Positions 7,977 through 15,458 of a stretch of 37,871 nucleotides of DNA are shown here, one piece after another; the first letter of the stretch is position 1; every line of letters starts with the position of its first letter. The translations under genes were made by a program, and so were the position numbers. The notes under the pieces are model-generated. The model was not told where the DNA came from, did not search any database, and worked only from the letters and a program-made list of their open reading frames with translations. This DNA comes from Candidatus Omnitrophus sp. (GTDB lineage: Bacteria > Omnitrophota > Gorgyraeia > Zapsychrales > Fredricksoniimonadaceae). Location of the stretch: NCBI GenBank assembly GCA_020719005.1, contig DYQZ01000007.1, positions 1-37,871 of the forward strand, written 5' to 3'.

Positions 7977-8375
7977 TTAACGCATCAATGATGCGACCGT
8001 TACCGAACGCAAATGCCCTAATGCCAGACTCTCAATGGTCTTGATCTCTTTTCTTAAAGGACAGGTGCGCATGCAGGAGCACACCTTCTTACGGAACAGG
8101 CAATCCCCCATCGAAACAGGCCCCTGGAACAAAACAATGAGATCATTAAGAACGATCTTCTCCGGCGATATCAAGAAAGAAAAGCCTCCGTTCTTGCCTT
8201 TAACAGAATCAAGATACCCCGCTTTCTGCAAAGTCTGAAGCGTCTTTCTCATAAAAGGCCGAGGCAATCTGAGATCCCGCAACAAGTCTGCTGTTGAAAC
8301 CCTTTCCGGCGCTTTGCCTGCCATGTAAATAAGCGCGCGAACGGCATAATCTGTATTGCGTGTCAGTAAGTTCAT
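7977..8375 (-). CDS. Rrf2-family transcriptional regulator (NsrR/IscR-like)
   Basis: A protein of 132 residues with the Rrf2 winged helix: LLTRNTDYAVRALIYMA at the start, then a recognition region (LPRPFMRKTLQTLQKAGYL) and the wing SVKGKNGGF. The second half has four cysteines (GDC, KKVC, SCMRTC). Three of them in that region usually bind an Fe-S cluster that senses nitric oxide or redox state. Matching palindromes in front of this gene and of the hcp operon indicate autoregulation plus control of hcp. A TTGACA/TATCAT promoter places the likely transcript start at or next to the ATG, so the mRNA may be leaderless; no Shine-Dalgarno sequence is visible. Whether it senses NO is inference. Confidence 0.92.
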   Translation of the reverse strand: MNLLTRNTDYAVRALIYMAGKAPERVSTADLLRDLRLPRPFMRKTLQTLQKAGYLDSVKGKNGGFSFLISPEKIVLNDLIVLFQGPVSMGDCLFRKKVCSCMRTCPLRKEIKTIESLALGHLRSVTVASLMR

Positions 8376-8380
8376 GGTTT

Positions 8381-8403
8381 AATGATACCACCGTAGTATC
8401 ATT
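8381..8403. promoter_or_regulatory. Rrf2-type operator upstream of its own gene
   Basis: AATGATAC (8381-8388), a 7-base spacer (CACCGTA), then GTATCATT (8396-8403): perfect 8-base arms. It fills the promoter spacer and overlaps the -10 box of the regulator gene. The same pattern recurs at 7939-7961. Confidence 0.8.
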
Positions 8404-8409
8404 TGTCAA
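8382..8409 (-). promoter_or_regulatory. Promoter of the Rrf2 regulator
   Basis: On the minus strand TTGACA (8409-8404), a 16-base spacer and TATCAT (8387-8382). Only 6 bases separate the -10 box from the ATG at 8375, so the transcript probably begins at the start codon. Confidence 0.7.
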
Positions 8410-8411
8410 GG

Positions 8412-8450
8412 AAAAAAAACGGACTGATCTTCTTTGGATCATCAGCCCGT
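8412..8450 (-). terminator. Intrinsic terminator of the five-gene signalling operon
   Basis: On the minus strand the arms 8450-8441 and 8428-8419 pair over 10 bases with one G-U pair, and are followed by a run of eight T (8419-8412). It lies just after the stop of the last receiver gene and directly before the -35 box of the Rrf2 gene, so it insulates the two units. Confidence 0.8.
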
Positions 8451-8460
8451 TCTCACTTCT

Positions 8461-8857
8461 CTATGTAATGATCCCGAGTTCTTTAAGAGCCTTCTTGACA
8501 TCTTCTGCTGTCGCAGGCTTTGTCAGATATCCATCACAGCCGTCATAATAGGAAAGGGACACATGCTTAAGATCCCTTTCTGTTGTAGCCATCAGGATCT
8601 TTGCCTGTTTTACTGCAGGCACGCCTAGTAGTTGCTCGATCTGCCGCATTTTCTTAACAACTTCCGGCCCGTTAATATCAGGCATATTAATGTCCATGCT
8701 GATAAGCGCGTAAGGCTCCATCTCTTTTTTGAGCATCCTCGAACATCTTAAGCCCCGTTAAGCCATTAACAGCTGTATCACACTTCCCGTAAAGAGAAAA
8801 CAGCGCCGACATCTTGGTGCGCGCGACAACATCATCATCTACAACCAATATTCTCAT
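8461..8857 (-). pseudogene. CheY-like receiver with a frameshift in an A6 run
   Basis: One receiver domain is split across two frames. The first part starts at the ATG at 8857 (MRILVVDDDVVARTKMSALF) and runs to about 8735. The rest, from ISMDINMPDINGPEVV to KALKELGIIT, is in the next frame and ends at 8461. Removing one A from the six-A run near 8732 (CTCAAAAAAGAG) restores a continuous protein of about 132 residues with acidic DDD, Asp55 in SMDINMP, Thr in MATTE and Lys in LTKPAT. GGAGG lies before the ATG, which overlaps the upstream stop as ATGA. It may be a true null allele, a slippage site or an assembly error. Confidence 0.85.
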
Positions 8858-9252
8858 ACGACCTCCGGAGATCTTAACGCATAATGAATGATCGCATCCC
8901 GGATCACATCCATGGATACAGGCTTCATGACAAAATCGTTCATTCCGACCTCCAGGCAAGTATCCCTCGTCGCTTTCATCCCTGAGGACGTCACCGCAAC
9001 AATGGGAAGCACTTTTGAACATTCCTCACGGATGATCTGTGTCGCCTCGATACCGTTCATCACAGGCATCATGATATCCATAAAACAAATATCATAGGCG
9101 CATGCCTTAACAGCATCAACAGCCTCACGCCCGTTACGGCATAAAGTAAAAGAACAGCCGAGTTTCTTTAAATATGTTTCCATCAATTTTAAGAATGTCG
9201 ACTCATCCTCAACCACCAGGACACGCACGTGTTCCATCTTCAACTCACTCAT
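8854..9252 (-). CDS. Stand-alone CheY-like response regulator
   Basis: A protein of 132 residues consisting of one receiver domain: VLVVEDES at 11-18, Asp59 in DICFMDIMMPVMNG, Thr-Ser in AVTSSG and Lys in VMKPVSMD. There is no output domain. An open frame extends far upstream, but that part overlaps the kinase gene; GGAGAGG just before the ATG at 9252 gives the start, 13 bases after the kinase stop. It should take phosphate from the preceding Cache kinase. Its stop overlaps the start of the next receiver gene (ATGA), so the two are translationally coupled. Confidence 0.93.
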   Translation of the reverse strand: MSELKMEHVRVLVVEDESTFLKLMETYLKKLGCSFTLCRNGREAVDAVKACAYDICFMDIMMPVMNGIEATQIIREECSKVLPIVAVTSSGMKATRDTCLEVGMNDFVMKPVSMDVIRDAIIHYALRSPEVV

Positions 9253-9265
9253 ATCCTCTCCTTGT

Positions 9266-11416
9266 CTAAGTTTGATCCGCACGGGGAAGCACGACCGTAA
9301 ATGTCGTTCCTTTGCCAGGCTCCGACGACACACAAATATCTCCCCCCAATTTTGATACGATCTCATAGCTGATACTAAGCCCCAGCCCTGTTCCCTGTCC
9401 CACAGGCTTGGTCGTAAAGAACGGTTCAAAGATCTTGGCCATATTCTCGCGTTGGATGCCTTTGCCGGTATCCTGAATATCAACACAGACGTATCCTTCC
9501 TTCACGTATGTGCGTAGCGTAATAACTCCCGGCTCTTCTCCCTGCCCCTGGCTTATCGCCTGCGCGGCATTGACCAGCATATTAATAAAAACCTGCCCTA
9601 TCCGTTGGGATTGGCACAGCGCTTTGGGCACACGGCCATATTCACGCACGACCTGTGCTTTATATTTTATCTCATTCCAGACGATGGTCAGCACCTGCTC
9701 AAGCACTTCTTCAATATCAACCGCGGATTTAGGCTCCTGCTCAACGCGTGCGAAAGTCCGAAGGTCCATCACGATCCGACGCACACGATTAAGCCCATCA
9801 CGCAAGTCCGGCACCATGGCCTTCAGATCCCAACGGATACGCTCGAACTGATTCTCCTGGCTCTTTTTGAATGCCGCTGTAACATCCATGCGTGCATCAT
9901 CAAGATTTTCCCAGGCATCTTTGCGCACAGGCAATTTTTCATACTCAAGCACGATCTGCTCATATCGATTGATATACAGCTCCAGCGTTTCCATATTGCT
10001 CATGACATACGCAAGAGGATTATTGATCTCATGGGCAACACCTGCCGCCAGTTGGCCGATCGCAGCAAGTTTCTCTGATTGGACCAGCTGACCTTGAGCC
10101 TTCTGAAGTTCTTCATTCTTCTTGACCAGATCCAGGCGGGAATGCTCTAGTTCCTGGATCTTTTCATACAAGTTCTTACGCATCAATGCAAAAGCCCCTC
10201 CGAGACGTCCGATCTCGTCATTCGCAGACAACACCTGCGGGTCGATCGGAATGCTCATATCCGAAACCGCTGCGACTGCCTCAAGCTTTCTTAATGGACG
10301 GGAAATAAATAGCGCCAGAAAATACGCCAAAAACGACCCTGCCATAATAAAAAGCAGACATATCTGAACGATATGCCGGCGAATGGCCTCGAGCCCTTTC
10401 AGGAAATCCTCTTCATACGCCCCAACACCGATGACCCATCCCCATCCGCGATCATATACAACAGCCGCTATCTTCTCATATTGTTTTGTTTCACCAAATT
10501 CTTGCCAGAAATATTCTGTAATGAAAGGATCCCCTTCCGGCCATTTGAGGGCCTGTCCAATGATATCCTTAACAACATATCTTCCATATTTATCCTGTGT
10601 ATCGATGACCCGCTCTCCGTCACGAAAACGATCTTTGGAAACCAGCATATCTCCCTCAGCCGAAAAAACCCAAATATACCCGCGCTCACCGATCTTCTGA
10701 TGGGCCATACGGTCCTTCAGCTCCTCCTTGATCGTCGCCTCAAGTTCATAACTTTTATAATCCGTATAGAACATGCTCGCCGCGATCAACAGGTTCTCCT
10801 TGGCATAATAAGTGACTGCTGATATCTTCATCCGAGGCTCAGGGGCATCAATATCCTGCCATGGGTATTGATAGATCTTAACCTCATCGGGAAAAGATCT
10901 GCGTGCATCCTCGACCATAACACGATAATTGCTTGCAGGCACTTTTGAATTCAGATCATAAATAGATACCCCGTCATGCTTTCTATTCTTTGAAACAACA
11001 TATTTGCTTTCCCCATCAACAATAAATGCATATCCATTGCGGCCTATTTCAATGGACGCGATCTTATTCAAAAGACGTTCAAAATCAGGCCCCTCACGTT
11101 TGCCGCCCATCTCAAAATACAGCTCGACCATCTTCTTTATATCAAGCGCTACCGAGGTCAAACGTTTCTCGACCAAATATTGCTCCCGGCGCATGATACG
11201 ATCAACCTGAGAACGGTATATCTCTGTCGCGGTCTTCCAACCGAGCGCAACGAGTTTGAGATCACGCGCCGTATTGGTCATGACCTCGCGTCGGTATGTA
11301 TTATAATTAACAGTCCCCAAGACGATCGCAGGCAGGGTCACGCAGACCAGGCAGACCAAAAGGAGTTTCCAACGGATACTGAAGAATGGCCTGGCGGAGG
11401 GTTTAAGAAAGCTCAT
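9266..11416 (-). CDS. Double-Cache sensor histidine kinase
   Basis: A membrane kinase of 716 residues. A transmembrane helix lies at about 17-37, followed by a periplasmic sensor of roughly 310 residues that looks like two tandem Cache folds (the first around RNGYAFIVDGESKYVVSK, the second around GYIWVFSAEGDMLVSKD and GWGWVIGVGAYEEDF). A second transmembrane helix lies at about 348-372. A HAMP segment, a coiled coil and HisKA follow, with the acceptor histidine near residue 456 in GVAHEINNPLAY, as in NtrB-type kinases, then the ATPase (DTGKGIQRENM, GQGTGLGLSIS). Its ATG overlaps the stop of a solute-binding lipoprotein gene (ATGA). The lipoprotein may present a ligand to the Cache domain. Stand-alone receivers follow. 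Confidence 0.95.
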   Translation of the reverse strand: MSFLKPSARPFFSIRWKLLLVCLVCVTLPAIVLGTVNYNTYRREVMTNTARDLKLVALGWKTATEIYRSQVDRIMRREQYLVEKRLTSVALDIKKMVELYFEMGGKREGPDFERLLNKIASIEIGRNGYAFIVDGESKYVVSKNRKHDGVSIYDLNSKVPASNYRVMVEDARRSFPDEVKIYQYPWQDIDAPEPRMKISAVTYYAKENLLIAASMFYTDYKSYELEATIKEELKDRMAHQKIGERGYIWVFSAEGDMLVSKDRFRDGERVIDTQDKYGRYVVKDIIGQALKWPEGDPFITEYFWQEFGETKQYEKIAAVVYDRGWGWVIGVGAYEEDFLKGLEAIRRHIVQICLLFIMAGSFLAYFLALFISRPLRKLEAVAAVSDMSIPIDPQVLSANDEIGRLGGAFALMRKNLYEKIQELEHSRLDLVKKNEELQKAQGQLVQSEKLAAIGQLAAGVAHEINNPLAYVMSNMETLELYINRYEQIVLEYEKLPVRKDAWENLDDARMDVTAAFKKSQENQFERIRWDLKAMVPDLRDGLNRVRRIVMDLRTFARVEQEPKSAVDIEEVLEQVLTIVWNEIKYKAQVVREYGRVPKALCQSQRIGQVFINMLVNAAQAISQGQGEEPGVITLRTYVKEGYVCVDIQDTGKGIQRENMAKIFEPFFTTKPVGQGTGLGLSISYEIVSKLGGDICVSSEPGKGTTFTVVLPRADQT

Positions 11417-12732
11417 TCTTTATAATACCCCGCGGATTCAAATATATTTTCCCATTCATTGGCCACATTTTCAAGTGACCGCTCCGCAGGAACATCATCC
11501 TTAAATAAGAAATCATGAAAATGCTTCTGAGAAACCCCAAGCAATTCAATATATTCAGGTACAGCCCAGAAATCTTTCATGAACCCAAGAGATTCTGTCA
11601 ACGCCCTGTTATAAGGCGTGGCGTTCAAAAATTCTTCAGAATGAATGACCGCCTTACTGCAGGAATATCCACCCAGACGCGCCCATTCATGCTGAACATC
11701 TTCCCGGATGAACCATTCAACGAACTTAAGTGACAATTCTTTTTGTTTAGAAAAACGGATGATCGAAAGTCCCTGCCCTCCTAAAGAAGTGAACCGACCC
11801 GAAGGGCCGGCAGGATTAGCAAAGAAACCCGTGGCCTTGGCATAAGGATTTTGCGCCGGATCAAGAAGATCGGGGAAAAAAGCAAAATATCCCATGACCA
11901 TCACAGCCTTACCAGCAAAGAAGGCTTTATTCGTATCAAGATATGCATCCTTCCATTCTGGTGCGCCACACCGATGCATTTCTTTATATAATTTCAACGC
12001 TTTCGCGGCAGCCGGTGTATTCAAGAATCCTTTTACTTTAAAAGAAGTATCATTCCCCAAGCTTGCACCATACGACCATATGAGCGTCTGAACCCCCATC
12101 GTAAGACCATCATAATCCTCGCTCGCCCAGACATTGACGCCATATAAACCTTTCTCCGGACGATAAAAGAAAGATGCAATATCCCTCAATTGCTCCCATG
12201 TTTGGGGCACAGCCAATTCATACCCAAAGCGTGCGTGAAAATCTTTTTTTTCTTTCTTATCTTCAAAAAGGTCCTTGCGATAAGCAACGCCCATGGCATC
12301 CCCCTCAAGGGGAACAGCCCAATATCTTTTGAGTCCTCTGGGATATTCCGCATACCCCAGCACTGATGTTTCTGTCATCTTGTCAGCAACATCGTTCCTC
12401 TTGAACCACTCCGTCAAATTTACGTAATAACCATTGGCAACACTCAGCCCCAGCCACTGCGAATCCCCGCCAACCATATCATATGTTGTGCTTTTTCCCT
12501 TCATCGCACCAAAGAACACATCGTAATAACGATCCCAACTCACCTGCTCGATCCGCACTTTAACACCTGTCTCACGGGTAAACCCTTCAGACAGCTTCTG
12601 AAGATAATCTGAAGGCGCCCACTTCGCCCATAAGATCACAAGCTCCTGCGACGGAACAGGAGGCGATCTCTTTTGCCCACAGGCCAGAAGAAAACACCCG
12701 AAGACAAGCCCGATCATGATCAATGATCTCAT
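11413..12732 (-). CDS. Family 1 extracellular solute-binding lipoprotein, likely sensory
   Basis: A protein of 439 residues with a lipoprotein signal (LLAC, Cys18, then Gly-Gln). The body has the family 1 (MalE/UgpB-like) solute-binding pattern: ELVILWAKWAPSDYLQKLSE, GFTRETGVKVRIEQVSWD, AVPLEGDAMGVAYRKDLF and a GKAVMVMGYF strand. Such proteins usually deliver sugars or other solutes to ABC permeases, but no permease or ATPase gene lies nearby. The gene instead lies between a receiver and a Cache kinase, with ATGA overlaps at both ends, so a sensory role is more likely than uptake. AAGGAG sits 7 bases before its ATG. The ligand cannot be told from sequence. Confidence 0.92.
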   Translation of the reverse strand: MRSLIMIGLVFGCFLLACGQKRSPPVPSQELVILWAKWAPSDYLQKLSEGFTRETGVKVRIEQVSWDRYYDVFFGAMKGKSTTYDMVGGDSQWLGLSVANGYYVNLTEWFKRNDVADKMTETSVLGYAEYPRGLKRYWAVPLEGDAMGVAYRKDLFEDKKEKKDFHARFGYELAVPQTWEQLRDIASFFYRPEKGLYGVNVWASEDYDGLTMGVQTLIWSYGASLGNDTSFKVKGFLNTPAAAKALKLYKEMHRCGAPEWKDAYLDTNKAFFAGKAVMVMGYFAFFPDLLDPAQNPYAKATGFFANPAGPSGRFTSLGGQGLSIIRFSKQKELSLKFVEWFIREDVQHEWARLGGYSCSKAVIHSEEFLNATPYNRALTESLGFMKDFWAVPEYIELLGVSQKHFHDFLFKDDVPAERSLENVANEWENIFESAGYYKE

Positions 12733-13139
12733 TGCCCCGCTCCTTTTTCTCTCTTAGCCAAAAGGGATTTCCGTAACGCCGTATACACAAGCTCGACCAA
12801 TTCCTTATTGCTCCAAGGTTTCGCAATAAAATACGCCAAGTCCCCGCTGCTGATCACACGGACAAGGCTCTCAAAATCAGCATATCCGGACAACATGATC
12901 ACCGGCAAAAGAGGAAAATTATACCGGATGCTTTTTAAAAGCTCATCCCCTGTCATTTCAGGCATTTTCTGATCAATGATCATTACATTTATTTCCCCTC
13001 CCCGCTGTTGCAGGATCGAGAGGGCCTCCTTACCTGACAACGCAAGCAGGATCTCTATATCCTCCGTCGAGAAACAACGTTCAAGGCTCTTTAATATATT
13101 GATCTCATCATCTACACATAAAACAACTGGGCGTTTCAT
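12729..13139 (-). CDS. Receiver-domain protein leading the signalling operon
   Basis: A protein of 136 residues forming one receiver (CVDDEINILKSLER, Asp56 in VMIIDQKMPEMTG, Ser in MLSGYADF, Lys in IAKPWSNKEL). The FIAKPW pattern resembles receivers normally attached to HD-GYP or kinase modules, but here nothing follows. A short basic tail (LLAKREKGAGQ) ends the protein. AAGGAG precedes the ATG, and the stop overlaps the lipoprotein start (ATGA). It is the first gene of the five-gene operon and has a promoter-like block at 13184-13204. Its phosphodonor could be the Cache kinase or a kinase elsewhere. Confidence 0.92.
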   Translation of the reverse strand: MKRPVVLCVDDEINILKSLERCFSTEDIEILLALSGKEALSILQQRGGEINVMIIDQKMPEMTGDELLKSIRYNFPLLPVIMLSGYADFESLVRVISSGDLAYFIAKPWSNKELVELVYTALRKSLLAKREKGAGQ

Positions 13140-13183
13140 AAGACTCCTTCACCTAACAAATAAGTAAAAGCAGAACTATCAGA

Positions 13184-13204
13184 AATATATTATATTCTAA
13201 ACCC
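13184..13204 (-). promoter_or_regulatory. Promoter-like block of the five-gene signalling operon
   Basis: On the minus strand GGGTTTA, three bases, then TATAATATATT, about 45 bases before the ATG at 13139. The block is identical to 1274-1294 except for the three central bases. No good -35 box is visible, so GGGTTTA may itself be a factor-binding site. Confidence 0.4.
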
Positions 13205-13223
13205 GTAAAATTAGGAATAAAAG

Positions 13224-13249
13224 AAAGCCCGGTATATTTTCCGGGCTTT
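13224..13249 (-). terminator. Intrinsic terminator, probably bidirectional
   Basis: AAAGCCCGG (13224-13232), an 8-base loop, CCGGGCTTT (13241-13249): a perfect 9-bp stem. On the minus strand it is followed by a T-rich stretch (TTTCTTTTATT), ending the polyamine operon 1 transcript after hisI. T runs on the plus side could also allow termination from the left. Confidence 0.85.
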
Positions 13250-13275
13250 TTAATTTAATATTAAGTATTTTCTTA

Positions 13276-13710
13276 TTATAAGAAAATAAGATCTTCCCCC
13301 TTGATCCGACGATAATAGCAACCGAAGCGGGCTTGCCCCGAACCATCTTTCACATGGCACGACCCTTTACCGACCAACCGCACAAGGTAAAGAAGAGAAT
13401 TTTGTTCGCAATTCACGCGCACTTCAACGATCTTCAGCTCATCCCCCGAAGTCTTCCCCTTGATCCAAAGCTCATTACGTGACGTACTCCAAAATGTTGC
13501 CAATCCCGACTCTAATGTATGTTTCAACGCGCGCTCATTGGCATACGCTAAAATAAGAACTTCCCTTGAATCCGCATCCTGCACAATAACCGGAACAACA
13601 GGGTCCTGACATTCAGCGACCTTACGGAGTTTCTCAAAATCAACGATCAGGGCAGTGCTGTCTTCCAGCACCTTGGATGTCACCTCTCCCTTATGATCTT
13701 TGCGATTCAT
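13276..13710 (-). CDS. hisI: Phosphoribosyl-AMP cyclohydrolase homologue with altered metal motif
   Basis: A protein of 144 residues with the HisI fold pattern: VIVQDADSREVLILAYANE, ATFWSTSRNELWIKGKTSGD, and the C-terminal GSCH and CYYRR cysteines. HisI hydrolyses PR-AMP in histidine synthesis. Two departures stand out. The canonical Asp-Cys-Asp-x-Asp metal motif reads Asn-Cys-Glu-x-Asn (VNCEQNSLLY), keeping the Zn cysteine but changing all three acidic positions. The loop between the last two zinc cysteines is about six residues longer than in the usual ACHTGxxSCFYR form. It may belong to a recognised HisI subgroup or may have another role. It starts 11 bases after the deoxyhypusine-synthase-like gene with AAGGAG in between. 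No other his gene is present. Confidence 0.85.
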   Translation of the reverse strand: MNRKDHKGEVTSKVLEDSTALIVDFEKLRKVAECQDPVVPVIVQDADSREVLILAYANERALKHTLESGLATFWSTSRNELWIKGKTSGDELKIVEVRVNCEQNSLLYLVRLVGKGSCHVKDGSGQARFGCYYRRIKGEDLIFL

Positions 13711-13721
13711 ACACCCTCTCC

Positions 13722-14753
13722 TTACTTGGCATCAAACATTTTCGCGAACTGACGAGACTTGCGGCTCTTCCAGCTTGAATTATGATAGGCATAGCTGACC
13801 ATGAGCGGAACAACGGTCGTCGCTTCCGCATAGACCATCTGTTCGAACACGGTATCAACCTTGCCCCATGAAGCAGCCTCTTTGAGAGTCGAACTTGAGC
13901 ATGCTCCGTCGCGCACATCCGCCACCGTGATCTGCACGGCATATTTATGCATTGGGACTTCAACACCAAGCACTTCGGCGCACACAACCGTATCCTGCGC
14001 AAAGTTCTTCGGCACGCCTCCACCGATCATGAACAAGCCTGACGTCGGCGCCTTCATCTTGATCTGGGTCAATTCATAAAAGTCCTTCACTGAGTCGATC
14101 GACATATGTGCTTTCGGATTTCTCACCTGATGAAGCACAAGCCCGAACCCGGCAGATGAATCACTGAACGCAGGACAGAAGATCGGCACATCTTTTTCAA
14201 AACAAACCTGAACGAGCGAATCCTTTTTCTTTGATTTCTTTGTCAGATAACGCCCCATCTCCTTGATGAATTCACGTGAAGAATACGGACGCGGTTCAAG
14301 GCCATCAGCGATCTCATGGATCGTCTTATCACACACCTGAAGATCTTCCTCACTGATAAAAGTATCGTAAATGCGGTCAATATAAAGCGAACGCAACACC
14401 TTATCATCCACCTGAGGCGTGCCTTTATAATGCTTGAATCCAAGCGCTTCAAAAAAGTCCATATCAACAATGCTTGCCCCCGTCGAAACAACAGCATCGA
14501 CCATGTTGGCCTTGACCATATCCACATACACCTGCATACATCCGCCGGCGCTGGTCGAACCTGCGATACAAAGGATATTGGCACTGCCCTTCTCATTGAT
14601 CATCTTCACCAGGATATCTGTTGCGCGCGCCGTATCACGTGACGTAAAAGACATCTCACGCATCGCATCAATGATCTTTGTAGAATCAATGCTCTTGATA
14701 TCAATATGTTTGATCGTACCCTTTAAAATTTCTTTCTTCGTCATTTTTCCCAT
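13722..14753 (-). CDS. Deoxyhypusine synthase-like protein, candidate homospermidine synthase
   Basis: A protein of 343 residues spanning the deoxyhypusine synthase family. Visible signatures are the NAD-site region VVSTGASIVDMDFFEALG, CPAFSDSSAGFG, FMIGGGVPKNF and the catalytic lysine (about residue 298) in EAASWGKVDT. Bacteria lack eIF5A, so these homologues act on small amines instead; characterised relatives make sym-homospermidine from putrescine. The gene lies between a pyruvoyl arginine decarboxylase and hisI. An upstream ATG at 14765 is in frame, but the GGAG right after it sits 6 bases before the ATG at 14753, which decides the start. The exact amine product is not knowable from sequence. 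Confidence 0.9.
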   Translation of the reverse strand: MGKMTKKEILKGTIKHIDIKSIDSTKIIDAMREMSFTSRDTARATDILVKMINEKGSANILCIAGSTSAGGCMQVYVDMVKANMVDAVVSTGASIVDMDFFEALGFKHYKGTPQVDDKVLRSLYIDRIYDTFISEEDLQVCDKTIHEIADGLEPRPYSSREFIKEMGRYLTKKSKKKDSLVQVCFEKDVPIFCPAFSDSSAGFGLVLHQVRNPKAHMSIDSVKDFYELTQIKMKAPTSGLFMIGGGVPKNFAQDTVVCAEVLGVEVPMHKYAVQITVADVRDGACSSSTLKEAASWGKVDTVFEQMVYAEATTVVPLMVSYAYHNSSWKSRKSRQFAKMFDAK

Positions 14754-14777
14754 TCTTAACTCCATTGTTTAAAGAAT

Positions 14778-14822
14778 AAGGGATACAGGCTTTACTCACA
14801 TTAAGTCAAGCGTGTATCCCTT
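14778..14822 (-). other. Intercistronic hairpin between the arginine decarboxylase and the DHS-like gene
   Basis: AAGGGATACA (14778-14787) and TGTATCCCTT (14813-14822) pair perfectly over 10 bp. One G-G mismatch further in, GCTT pairs with AAGC, leaving a 15-base loop. No T run follows on the minus strand, so it is more likely an mRNA processing, stability or partial attenuation element than a terminator. It fills most of the 78-base gap between the genes. Confidence 0.6.
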
Positions 14823-14831
14823 AAGATATGT

Positions 14832-15458
14832 TCAACGAATACTTATTACCGGGCACACATGGCTGGTGAAGCAGATCGCCACGAGTGAGGTGCCGTATTT
14901 CTTTTTCGGGATAAAACTTTTCATGGTCAGGCGTTCTTCACGAAGATCGAAATCCTCGGAGAATCCGTTCGTATAAAGTGTCTGAAGGCTGGAACGAAGC
15001 TGTTCCCCCGCATCTTCTTCAGGAAGAGAACCGTTATATTCACAGACCAATCCACCAAAACGTTCCTTGGTCTTGCGATTAAAAAGCCAGCCATAAATGA
15101 TACCGGCCGTCGCACGAACACCTTTTTCAGCATTAGCACACGCCATGATCGTTTCCATGACAGCGCCATGGACCGCGTCCTTGGGCTTCTTCACTTCGCG
15201 CGCAATACCGGGCATAATTGAAGAATAGGTCATCACGTTATACCGCTCGATCCCGGCATCACGAAGTGCCAGATGGAACGAACCCGCGTGCACCGTGATA
15301 TCGCACTCACCGCAGCCTTTGGTGACGAAATAATCTTTCGGGACCCTCATCCCAATGGTGATCGACTGAAAGGCCTTTTCATTCACTAAACCCTCGGCAT
15401 CCCTGAGGACATCCTCCAGATTGAGCGGCTCTTTCAACGCGACAGCGGGTTGTTTCAT
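14832..15458 (-). CDS. Pyruvoyl-dependent arginine decarboxylase
   Basis: A protein of 208 residues related to PvlArgDC/AaxB. Diagnostic parts are the N-terminal RVPKDYFVTKGCGECD and the self-cleavage site in NVMTYSSIMPG, where Ser79-Ser80 should split to leave a pyruvoyl group on the beta chain's new N-terminus. The family usually has Gly-Glu-Ser at the GEC position (residues 50-52), so Cys52 is a small departure. It converts arginine to agmatine, which the agmatine deiminase and amidase at 18511-20440 can carry on to putrescine. It heads its operon, 78 bases before the DHS-like gene. AAGGA lies upstream of the ATG. The C-terminal end is somewhat longer than in archaeal enzymes. Confidence 0.92.
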   Translation of the reverse strand: MKQPAVALKEPLNLEDVLRDAEGLVNEKAFQSITIGMRVPKDYFVTKGCGECDITVHAGSFHLALRDAGIERYNVMTYSSIMPGIAREVKKPKDAVHGAVMETIMACANAEKGVRATAGIIYGWLFNRKTKERFGGLVCEYNGSLPEEDAGEQLRSSLQTLYTNGFSEDFDLREERLTMKSFIPKKKYGTSLVAICFTSHVCPVISIR

